Origin: Streptomyces sp. WZ.A104
GTDB taxonomy: Bacteria; Actinomycetota; Actinomycetes; Streptomycetales; Streptomycetaceae
Reading direction: 5' to 3'
DNA: 64,000 bases
Assembly (NCBI RefSeq): GCF_002382885.1
Contig: NZ_NWVL01000039.1
Location: 1-64,000, forward strand
Below are positions 49,678 through 57,232 of the stretch, in pieces (the first letter of the stretch is position 1; every line of letters starts with the position of its first letter). A program made the position numbers and the translations under genes. A model generated the notes under the pieces. The model was not told the DNA's origin. It made no database searches and worked only from the letters and a program-made list of their open reading frames with translations.

Positions 49678-51162
49678 ATGAACAGGCCGTTGCGGCACAT
49701 AGCCATCTTCTGCGGGCTGCTGGTGCTGGCCCTGCTGCTGCGGGCGAACTGGCTCCAGCACGTGGACCGCGAGGAGCTGGCCCAGCACGAGAGGAACGCC
49801 CGGGTGCGGTTCGAGCGGTTCGCCTCCCCGCGCGGCGACATCATCGTCGGCGGCAAGGCGATCACCGGCTCGAAGGAGACCGGGAGCACGGACTACCAGT
49901 TCCGGCGGACCTTCAAGGACGGGCCGATGTACGCGCCCGTCACCGGCTACGCCTCCCAGGCCCAGGGCACCTCGCTGCTGGAGCGGACGTACGACAGCAT
50001 CCTCAGCGGCCAGGACGACCGCTTCGCCTTCCGGCACGCCAAGGACGTCCTGATGGGGCAGCCCCGGCGCGGCGGCGACGTGATCACCACGATCGACGCG
50101 AAGGCGCAGAAGGCCGCCTACAAGGGGCTGACGGACCTGGGAGCCCGGGGCGCGGTCGTCGCCCTGGACCCGCGTACGGGCAAGGTCCTGTCCCTGGTCT
50201 CCACGCCCTCCTACGACCCCGGGGTGTTCGCCGGGATCTCGTTCAAGGAGAGCGACCGCTTCAAGGCGCTCCTCGACGACAAGAGCAAGCCGCTGGCCAA
50301 CCGCCCGCTGCGCGAGACCTTCCCGCCCGGCTCCACCTTCAAGATCCTCACCGCGGCGGCCGCGCTGGAGCACGGCGTGGTCACGGACGTGGACGCCCGG
50401 ACGGACGCGGTGTCGCCGTATCCGCTGCCGCTCTCCACGAACAGGATCGGCAGCGAGGCGGGGGACGCGGTCTGCGACAAGGCGTCCATGAAGACCGCCA
50501 TGCAGTACTCCTGCAACAACGTCTTCCTCGACGCGGCCGCCGAGCTGGGCGAGGACCGGATGCGCGAGACCGCGGAGAAGTTCGGGTTCAACGAGGACGT
50601 CTACTCGGACGAGTTCGGCGACATGCTCGCCACGAAGAGCCTCTACCCCGAGAAGCTCGACAAGCCCGGTACGGCGCTCACCGGCATGGGCCAGGGCAGC
50701 CTGACGAGCACCCCGATGCAGATGGCGATGGTGACGGCGGCCCTCGCCAACGACGGCAAGCTGATGCAGCCCTACATCGTGGAGGAGCTGCGCGGCCCGG
50801 ACCTCTCCACGCTGGAGAAGAACGAGCCGAAGGAGATGAGCCAGGCCGTCTCGGCGGAGACGGCGAAGAAGGTCCAGGAAATGATGGAGCACACGGCGAA
50901 GGAGGGCAGCGCCCAGCGCGCCCTGATCGACGGTGTGACGGTCGGCGGCAAGACGGGCACCGCCCAGCGCGGTGTGAACGTCCGCGACAAGGTCCCGTAC
51001 GGCTGGTTCGTCAGCTACGGCAAGAAGGACGACGGCCGCTCGGTCGCGGTCGCGGTGTTCATCGACCCGACGGACATGGACATCTCCCGCTCCGACATCT
51101 CCGGTGGCCGCCTCGGCGCCCCGATCGCGAAGAGCGTGATGCAGGCGGTGCTGGGGGACTGA
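49678..51162 (+). CDS. Penicillin-binding protein, class B-type transpeptidase (PbpA-like)
   Basis: This 494-residue protein has one N-terminal membrane anchor, a dimerisation domain with PRGDIIVGGKAI, and a transpeptidase domain with all three active-site motifs: SxxK in PPGSTFKI (Ser219), SxN in YSCNN (Ser278) and KTG in GGKTGTAQ (Lys425). It crosslinks peptidoglycan outside the membrane. It lacks a glycosyltransferase domain and is shorter than FtsI. GTGGGGAG lies before the ATG. It stands alone rather than next to ftsW/rodA-like genes. Confidence 0.9.
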   Translation: MNRPLRHIAIFCGLLVLALLLRANWLQHVDREELAQHERNARVRFERFASPRGDIIVGGKAITGSKETGSTDYQFRRTFKDGPMYAPVTGYASQAQGTSLLERTYDSILSGQDDRFAFRHAKDVLMGQPRRGGDVITTIDAKAQKAAYKGLTDLGARGAVVALDPRTGKVLSLVSTPSYDPGVFAGISFKESDRFKALLDDKSKPLANRPLRETFPPGSTFKILTAAAALEHGVVTDVDARTDAVSPYPLPLSTNRIGSEAGDAVCDKASMKTAMQYSCNNVFLDAAAELGEDRMRETAEKFGFNEDVYSDEFGDMLATKSLYPEKLDKPGTALTGMGQGSLTSTPMQMAMVTAALANDGKLMQPYIVEELRGPDLSTLEKNEPKEMSQAVSAETAKKVQEMMEHTAKEGSAQRALIDGVTVGGKTGTAQRGVNVRDKVPYGWFVSYGKKDDGRSVAVAVFIDPTDMDISRSDISGGRLGAPIAKSVMQAVLGD

Positions 51163-51253
51163 GGGCTGCCCCGTCATCCCTGGCGGGCGGACGACGACAG
51201 CTACGCCAGGGCCTTCGTTCGGATCACGCCGGGCTCGGGGGGCCGGCCGGTCC

Positions 51254-51973
51254 CTACCGGACCGACCGCAGCGCCCCCCGCCGCACCACCTTCGGCTTCT
51301 CGTCCGACACCGCGTCGGGCGGCGCCTTCGGCCCGACCGAGTCCGTCAGCCCCACCAGCTCCGTCAGCGCGCCGATGCGGAAGTCCGCCGTCTCCACCAC
51401 GTCCGGGTGGTCCGCCCACCAGTGCCCGTACGGCCCGCGCCGCAGATGGGCCGTTCGCAGGCCCGCCGCGGCGGCGGGAAACAGGTCCTCGGCCGGGTGG
51501 TCGCCCACGTACAGCGTCGCCTCCGGGGCCGCACCCGCCAACTCCGTCACCCGCCCGAAGAACGCCGGGTCCGGCTTCCGCACGCCCCACTCGGCCGAGG
51601 TGACCACCAGGTCGGCGGGCAGGTCCAGCGCCCGCAGCAGCTCTCCGGCGCGGGCCGTGCCGTTCCCCGCCACCACCACGCGGACGCCCGCGGCCCGCAG
51701 TTCGCCCAGTGCGGGCCGCACGTCCTGATAGAGGTCCGACTCGTCGAGGTGCTCACCGCGTCCGGCGGCCACGCGGGCGGAGCAGGCCTCGTCGACGTCC
51801 ATGCCGGGCCGCAGGACGAGCAGCGCGTCCGTGGCGTCGCGGCCCTGGGCGACGGCCGCGCCCACCAGCGCACTGAGCGTGTGCGGCGGTACGCCGAGCC
51901 AGTTGGCCCAGGACGCCCAGTGCCGGTCGTCGCGTACGAGGGTTTCGCCGATGTCGAGGACGATCGTTTCCAT
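51254..51973 (-). CDS. HAD family hydrolase
   Basis: This 239-residue protein has the HAD motif I as IVLDIGETLVRD, in which the second Asp of DxD is replaced by Glu (DIGET), motif II in VVVAGNGTA and motifs III/IV as VRKPDPAFF and YVGDHPAEDL. HAD enzymes are mostly phosphatases; the DxGET variant occurs in some family members and may change activity. It is divergent from fbiC. The C-terminal tail is basic and probably disordered. Confidence 0.85.
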   Translation of the reverse strand: METIVLDIGETLVRDDRHWASWANWLGVPPHTLSALVGAAVAQGRDATDALLVLRPGMDVDEACSARVAAGRGEHLDESDLYQDVRPALGELRAAGVRVVVAGNGTARAGELLRALDLPADLVVTSAEWGVRKPDPAFFGRVTELAGAAPEATLYVGDHPAEDLFPAAAAGLRTAHLRRGPYGHWWADHPDVVETADFRIGALTELVGLTDSVGPKAPPDAVSDEKPKVVRRGALRSVR

Positions 51974-52123
51974 CACCGTTCCGACATTAGGCGTGAGGAC
52001 ACCGTCGGCGGGCTCTCATCCGGGTGAGTCGGCCCGCACGAGTGACCACGGTCATGTCGCGGGCGGCGAATCCCGGGCCGAGGCCCTGGTCCGGCGCGTG
52101 CACCTCGCTCGTATGCTCGGTTC

Positions 52124-54706
52124 ATGACCGATGCTCAGAGCGGACGCCCGACCTCCAACGCCATGCGGCGCGCGCTCAGACGAGCCCGCGACGGTGTCGC
52201 CCTCGACGTGACCGAGGCCGCCGTGCTGCTCCAGGCGCGCGGCGACGATCTGACGGACCTCGCGGCGTCCGCCGCCCGGGTACGGAACGCGGGCCTGGAA
52301 GCCGCGGGCCGGCCGGGCGTGATCACGTACTCGCGCAAGGTCTTCATCCCGCTCACCCGTCTCTGCCGTGACCGGTGCCACTACTGCACCTTCGTCACCG
52401 TCCCGGGCAAGCTCCGCCGGGCGGGCCACGGGATGTTCCTCTCGCCCGACGAGGTGCTGAAGATCGCCCGCGAGGGCGCGGCGATGGGTTGCAAGGAAGC
52501 CCTGTTCACGCTCGGGGACCGCCCGGAGGACCGCTGGCCGGAGGCGCGGGAGTGGCTGGAGGCGGAGGGGTACGACGACACCCTCGCGTACGTACGTGCC
52601 ATGGCGATCCGGGTCCTGGAGGAGACGGGCCTGCTGCCCCACCTCAACCCGGGCGTGATGACCTGGACCGACCTCCAGCGCCTCAAGCCGGTCGCCCCCT
52701 CCATGGGGATGATGCTGGAGACCACGGCGACCCGCCTGTGGTCCGAGCCGGGCGGCCCGCACCACGGTTCCCCGGACAAGGAACCGGCCGTACGGCTGCG
52801 CGTGCTGGAGGACGCGGGCCGCTCCAACGTCCCCTTCACGACCGGCATCCTGATCGGGATCGGCGAGTCTTACGAGGAGCGCGCCGACTCCCTCTTCGAG
52901 CTGCGCAGGACGGCCCGCGCCTACCACGGCATCCAGGAAGTCATCGTGCAGAACTTCCGCGCCAAGCCGGACACGGCGATGCGCAAGATGCCCGACGCGG
53001 AGCTGGAGGAGCTGGCCGCGGCCATCGCGGTAGCCCGGCACATCCTCGGCCCGTCCGCCCGCATCCAGGCCCCGCCGAACCTGGTGGACGCGGAGTACGC
53101 GCTGCTCATCGGCGCGGGCATCGACGACTGGGGCGGGGTCTCACCCCTCACGCCCGACCACGTGAACCCCGAGCGCCCCTGGCCCCACATCGAGGAACTG
53201 GCGGACCGGACAGCCGAGTCGGGCTTCACGCTCCGCGAACGCCTCACCATCTACCCCGAGTTCATCCAGCGCGGGGAGCCCTGGCTCGACCCCCGCCTCC
53301 TCCCGCACGTCCGCGCCCTGGCCGACCCGGAGACGGGCCTCGCCCGCGAGGACGCGATCCCCGCCGGCCTGCCCTGGCAGGAACCGGACGAGGGCTTCAC
53401 CTCCACCGGCCGCACCGACCTGCACGCCACCATCGACACCGAGGGCCGCACCGGCGACCGCCGCGACGACTTCGACGAGGTCTACGGGGACTGGGAGGCG
53501 CTCCGCGAGGCGGCGGCCCCCGGCATGGTCCCGTCCCGCATCGACGCCGACGTACGCCAGGCGCTGAGCCAGGCCGCCGACGACCCGACGAAACTCACCG
53601 ACGACCAGGCCCTCGCCCTCCTCCACGCGGACGGCCCGGCGCTGGACGAGCTGTGCCGGATCGCGGACGCGCTGCGCCGGGACGTGGTCGGCGAGGACGT
53701 CACGTACATCGTCACGCGGAACATCAACTTCACCAACGTCTGCTACACCGGCTGCCGCTTCTGCGCCTTCGCCCAGCGCCGTACGGACGCCGACGCGTAC
53801 ACGCTCTCGCTCGACCAGGTCGCGGACCGGGCTGCGCAGGCGTGGGACGTGGGCGCGGTCGAGGTCTGCATGCAGGGCGGCATCCACCCGGACCTGCCCG
53901 GGACGGCTTACTTCGACATCGCGCGAGCGGTGAAGGAGCGGACCCCCGGCATGCACGTGCACGCGTTCTCCCCCATGGAGGTCGTCAACGGGGCGACCCG
54001 CACCGGCCTGTCGATCCGCGACTGGCTGACGGCCGCCAAGGAGGCCGGGCTCGACTCGATCCCCGGTACGGCGGCGGAGATCCTGGACGACGAGGTCCGC
54101 TGGGTCCTCACCAAGGGCAAACTGCCCACGGCCACCTGGCTGGAGGTCATCAGGACCGCTCACGAGGTGGGTCTGCGCTCGTCCTCGACGATGATGTACG
54201 GCCATGTCGACCAGCCTCGCCACTGGCTGGGCCACTTCCGTACGCTGTCCCGACTCCAGCAGGAGACAGGCGGGTTGACGGAGTTCGTCACCCTCCCCTT
54301 CATCCATACCAACGCCCCTGTCTACCTGGCGGGCATCGCCCGCCCCGGCCCGACCGACCGCGACAATCGCGCGGTCACCGCGATGGCCCGGCTCCTCCTC
54401 CACCCCCACATCACCAACATCCAGACGAGCTGGGTGAAGCTCGGCGCGGAGGGCGCGGCGGAAATGCTCCGCTCGGGCGCGAACGACCTGGGCGGCACGC
54501 TGATGGAGGAGACGATCTCCCGTATGGCCGGGTCGAGTTACGGCTCGTACCGCTCCATCGAGGACCTCACCGCCATCGCCGAACTGGCGGGCCGCCCGGC
54601 CCGCCCGCGCACGACCCTGTACGGGGAGGTCCCGGCGGAACGGGTGGCGGCGGCGACGGCCTCGGACGGCCAGCTGCCGGAGCTACTGCCGGTGGTGCCG
54701 AGCTGA
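52124..54706 (+). CDS. fbiC: Bifunctional 7,8-didemethyl-8-hydroxy-5-deazariboflavin (FO) synthase
   Basis: This 860-residue fusion has two radical SAM domains. The CofG-like half has CRDRCHYC (Cys81, 85, 88) and the CofH-like half has CYTGCRFC (Cys540, 544, 547). Together they make FO, the chromophore of coenzyme F420, from tyrosine and a ribityl uracil. The fusion and length are as in other actinobacteria. It supports the F420-dependent enzymes encoded at 34340 and 48684. The ATG at 52124 was taken because the conserved start follows shortly. Confidence 0.96.
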   Translation: MTDAQSGRPTSNAMRRALRRARDGVALDVTEAAVLLQARGDDLTDLAASAARVRNAGLEAAGRPGVITYSRKVFIPLTRLCRDRCHYCTFVTVPGKLRRAGHGMFLSPDEVLKIAREGAAMGCKEALFTLGDRPEDRWPEAREWLEAEGYDDTLAYVRAMAIRVLEETGLLPHLNPGVMTWTDLQRLKPVAPSMGMMLETTATRLWSEPGGPHHGSPDKEPAVRLRVLEDAGRSNVPFTTGILIGIGESYEERADSLFELRRTARAYHGIQEVIVQNFRAKPDTAMRKMPDAELEELAAAIAVARHILGPSARIQAPPNLVDAEYALLIGAGIDDWGGVSPLTPDHVNPERPWPHIEELADRTAESGFTLRERLTIYPEFIQRGEPWLDPRLLPHVRALADPETGLAREDAIPAGLPWQEPDEGFTSTGRTDLHATIDTEGRTGDRRDDFDEVYGDWEALREAAAPGMVPSRIDADVRQALSQAADDPTKLTDDQALALLHADGPALDELCRIADALRRDVVGEDVTYIVTRNINFTNVCYTGCRFCAFAQRRTDADAYTLSLDQVADRAAQAWDVGAVEVCMQGGIHPDLPGTAYFDIARAVKERTPGMHVHAFSPMEVVNGATRTGLSIRDWLTAAKEAGLDSIPGTAAEILDDEVRWVLTKGKLPTATWLEVIRTAHEVGLRSSSTMMYGHVDQPRHWLGHFRTLSRLQQETGGLTEFVTLPFIHTNAPVYLAGIARPGPTDRDNRAVTAMARLLLHPHITNIQTSWVKLGAEGAAEMLRSGANDLGGTLMEETISRMAGSSYGSYRSIEDLTAIAELAGRPARPRTTLYGEVPAERVAAATASDGQLPELLPVVPS

Positions 54707-54740
54707 CGGCGGGGGAGAGGGAGGCGGGGTTGTTCCCGGC

Positions 54741-54782
54741 CCCGTATCCGCTCACCCGTATCCGCTCACCCGTATCCGTTCA
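54741..54782. repeat. 14-bp tandem repeat, three copies
   Basis: CCCGTATCCGCTCA occurs at 54741 and 54755, with a one-base variant at 54769. The third copy supplies the stop codon (TGA on the minus strand, 54780-54782) of the lipoprotein gene, so the expansion abuts or has reshaped the gene end. Confidence 0.8.
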
Positions 54783-55295
54783 GCAGCCCATGGCGGCGAG
54801 ACCGGTCGGCAGGTATGACCTGACGAACCGTTCGAGGTCGTCGCTGTGGTCGTTCTCGGTATTCGGGAGATCGAGGTCGAGGACGTAGTTCTTTCCGGAC
54901 TTCGGGCAAGGAGCCATCACCACGGACCGGGTCCGGGACACCACGGCATTGTCGCTGGCGTCCGAGGCCCTGAGCTGATCAAAACTCCCGAGCTTCCCGT
55001 TCTTCGCGTACTCCAGCACATCGAACTTCCGTTGACCGGAACGCTCGGTGAAGACGACCTCCATGTCGTCGTCGACGTAGATCTCGCACGAGAACGGTTC
55101 GTCCGACGCCGACGGCTTGTCCCGCAGCTCGTCGCCGCTGGGCAAGAGCTCCGCGAGCCGGTCCCTTTCCATGTCCCGGCCACAGGCCTTGGCCGGGACG
55201 GTGTACTCCTGCGGACCGCCGCACGCCGCGATGCCTGCCAGGAGAAGGGCAGCGAGGGAGAAGTGAGCGGTTGTGGTACGCAGCCTCCCGGTCAT
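54780..55295 (-). CDS. Lipoprotein of WXG cassette, second copy
   Basis: This 171-residue protein has a signal peptide ending in a lipobox-like IAAC (Cys25), then five further cysteines including ACGRD near the start, FSCEI, APCPK and a terminal MGC. It is a paralogue of the lipoprotein at 56690: both share ACG, LLPSG.EL, YVL and a C-terminal L.RF.RS.LP..M...GC pattern. Its ATG overlaps the stop of the chimeric upstream gene (ATGA), exactly as in the first cassette. It should sit on the outer face of the membrane. The function is unknown; protection against, or docking of, the neighbouring exported protein is a possibility. Confidence 0.75.
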   Translation of the reverse strand: MTGRLRTTTAHFSLAALLLAGIAACGGPQEYTVPAKACGRDMERDRLAELLPSGDELRDKPSASDEPFSCEIYVDDDMEVVFTERSGQRKFDVLEYAKNGKLGSFDQLRASDASDNAVVSRTRSVVMAPCPKSGKNYVLDLDLPNTENDHSDDLERFVRSYLPTGLAAMGC

Positions 55296-56057
55296 GACGA
55301 TCCCACCGTGCCGTTCGCGCTCTTGTTTCCGTTGAGGGCAGCGAGAGAGATGTCCATCTGGCGCAAGTACTCGTCACCCTTGGCCGACAGCTCGTGGTCC
55401 GGATTGATGCGGCTCCACTCCTCGCCGAGGGCGGCGAGGTAAGCCTGCCGACTCTGGAAGTTCTCGCTTCGGGTCTCCCTCATGCGGAGCATGCATATCG
55501 GCGATGATCGCCTGATTCACCCCTTCCATGAGCATGCCGTAGGCGTCCTGGTCCCTGGACACCTGCTTGGACACCTCAAGGAGGTCCTTGTAATCGAGCG
55601 GGCTCCTTCCCGAATCCAGCGAGCTGGCCGACTGGTGCACATTGTCGCCGTAGTTGGCGAGTAGGGCGGCCATGTCGTCCCGGAGTTCGGGCGGGAAGTC
55701 GTTCTTCTTGTCGGCCAGCAGGTCCAGGGACTTGTCCAGGACTTCGCGCTGCTCGGGCGTGTGGTCGTAACCGGTGACCACGGCGGGTACGTCGGGGTTC
55801 AGGCCGGTGCCTGCGGCCAGCAGCGCCTCGATCGACGCGGTGAACGTGCTGGGGCGGGCGTGGTCGCTGTCGACGCCGAACTTCTGACGCAATTCGTATG
55901 CGGTGTTGCCCATTTTGCCCAGCTGGTCGTCGTGGACGACCAGGTCACCGTCGGCCGCTGTGCCACCTCCGCCGGGCGGCGCCCCGTTGAGCTGCGTGGG
56001 GGCCGAGACTCGCTGCGCCGCTTCGTTCTTGAGCTTCTCCCACTCGTCCCATGCCAT
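55292..56057 (-). pseudogene. Chimeric, frameshifted relic of WXG-cassette genes
   Basis: The first frame (56057 to 55374) starts MAWDEWEKLKNEA with DGDLVVHDDQLGKMGNTAYE, matching the first ~70 residues of the small cassette protein at 59449. Near 55830 it switches to sequence matching the 729-aa protein from about residue 480 (YDHTPEQREVLDKSLDLLAD, then KDLLEVSKQVSRDQDAYGML). Near 55465 a second deletion moves the sense to another frame, which continues with ENFQSRQAYLAALGEEWSRI, matching the end of the 729-aa protein, to a stop at 55292. Two deletions thus collapsed two genes into one. The first frame could still yield a 227-residue protein. Confidence 0.75.
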
Positions 56058-56225
56058 GAACTGAACCGTCCCCGTAAGCGGTCGACCACGAGCCCCTTTA
56101 CCCTGCACGGTAGCAACCTGCTTGCCATGTGAACCTGTCGGATGCGGCTCACGCGATTCAGCCACACCGATGACCGCGCTCGCCCGCGGTCGGTGCGGCA
56201 TTGCTCGGCATAACGTTGGGGCGTG

Positions 56226-56628
56226 ATGGAACCCACGCCCCCGTACCTGGACAGAATCCGGCAGTCGTACGATGCCGTCGCCGCCGACTACGCCCGCTCC
56301 GTCAAGGATCCCGCCGAGCTGGACCCGCTGTCGCGCGCCGTGCTGGGCGCGTTCGCCGAGCTCGTACGGTCGGCGGGCCTCGGGCGGGCACCTGTTGCTG
56401 GTCACCCGGGTCGACGACGAGGGGCACCACCGTCTCACGCACGGCTACGGCGGCCCTCCCGCCTCCTTCGACAGCTACCGGATGCCCGCGGACCGGGTCG
56501 CGGAACTGCTGGAGGGAGCGGGGTTCGTGGTTACGGGGCGGACGCTGCAACCACCCGAGGAAGGCGCGAAGCGGCCGGTCGCCGGCTTCCTGGCTCGCAG
56601 ACCGGAAACCGCCGCCCCGCAGGAGTGA
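56226..56628 (+). pseudogene. Class I SAM methyltransferase with core deleted
   Basis: The first frame reads MEPTPPYLDRIRQSYDAVAA and continues ADYARSVKDPAELDPLSRAV, the N-terminal helix region of a class I methyltransferase. Near 56385 the sense moves to another frame, GGHLLLVTRVDDEGHHRLTH and FDSYRMPADRVAELLEGAGF, the C-terminal part, ending at 56628. The SAM-binding core (the Asp-x-Gly-x-Gly region and beyond, roughly 80-100 residues) is gone. It lies between the two WXG cassettes on the opposite strand. Confidence 0.72.
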
Positions 56629-56689
56629 TCCGCCGCGCCCGCGCTGTATCGCGGGGGTGTGCCCCCTCCTCCCAGGGCCCCCGGGGCCG

Positions 56690-57232
56690 TTACGGGCGGC
56701 AGCCTTCTGCCTGCATGGCGACGGGCAGTTGGGAGCGCAGGAACTCTTCCAGGATGCGACGGCGTTCCGCAGTGTCCTTCGGGTTCTCCACGCCGTCGAT
56801 GACCAGCACGTACTGACTCTTCTCTCCCTTGTACGTACACGCCTGGACCGCCATCGCCGCGTGGTCCGCGATGGTGGCACCGTCGCCGACGTCGGCGGGT
56901 TTCGGGTTCCCCAAACGTCGCATGGTCCGTTCGTTGACTTCCAACGGCTTGATGAACGGCTCGACGACGTCACCTCGCAGGCCCACCACTTCCTGCCCGT
57001 CGATCTCGAACTCGCAACGGGGTTGCTTGGGTTCGGAGAAGGTGTCCTTGGTCTTCAGCTCTTTGCCGCTGGGGAGCAGTTGGCCGATCAGGTCGGGGTC
57101 GACCTTCGTGCCGCAGGCTTCGGACACCTTGAACGCGTCAGGTTCGCCGCAGCCCACGGCCCCGACGAGTAGCGCGGTGAGCAGTGCGGCGTGGCACGCC
57201 GGTCGCGAGACGATCCTTCTCATCGACTTCAT
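56690..57232 (-). CDS. Lipoprotein of WXG cassette, first copy
   Basis: This 180-residue protein has a signal peptide and lipobox-like AVGC (Cys28), then SEACGTKVDPDLIGQLLPSG and a cysteine near the end (QAEGC). Its ATG overlaps the stop of the 729-aa gene by 4 nt, so translation is coupled. It is a paralogue of the lipoprotein at 54780, with shared Cys spacing at both ends. No known domain was recognised. As the only membrane-anchored member it could be an immunity or surface-tethering partner of the large protein; this is inference. Confidence 0.78.
   Translation of the reverse strand: MKSMRRIVSRPACHAALLTALLVGAVGCGEPDAFKVSEACGTKVDPDLIGQLLPSGKELKTKDTFSEPKQPRCEFEIDGQEVVGLRGDVVEPFIKPLEVNERTMRRLGNPKPADVGDGATIADHAAMAVQACTYKGEKSQYVLVIDGVENPKDTAERRRILEEFLRSQLPVAMQAEGCRP

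Noticed and set aside
54180..54706. fbiC as two separate cofG and cofH genes
   Set aside because: The reading frame is continuous over 860 residues with no stop, as in other actinobacteria.
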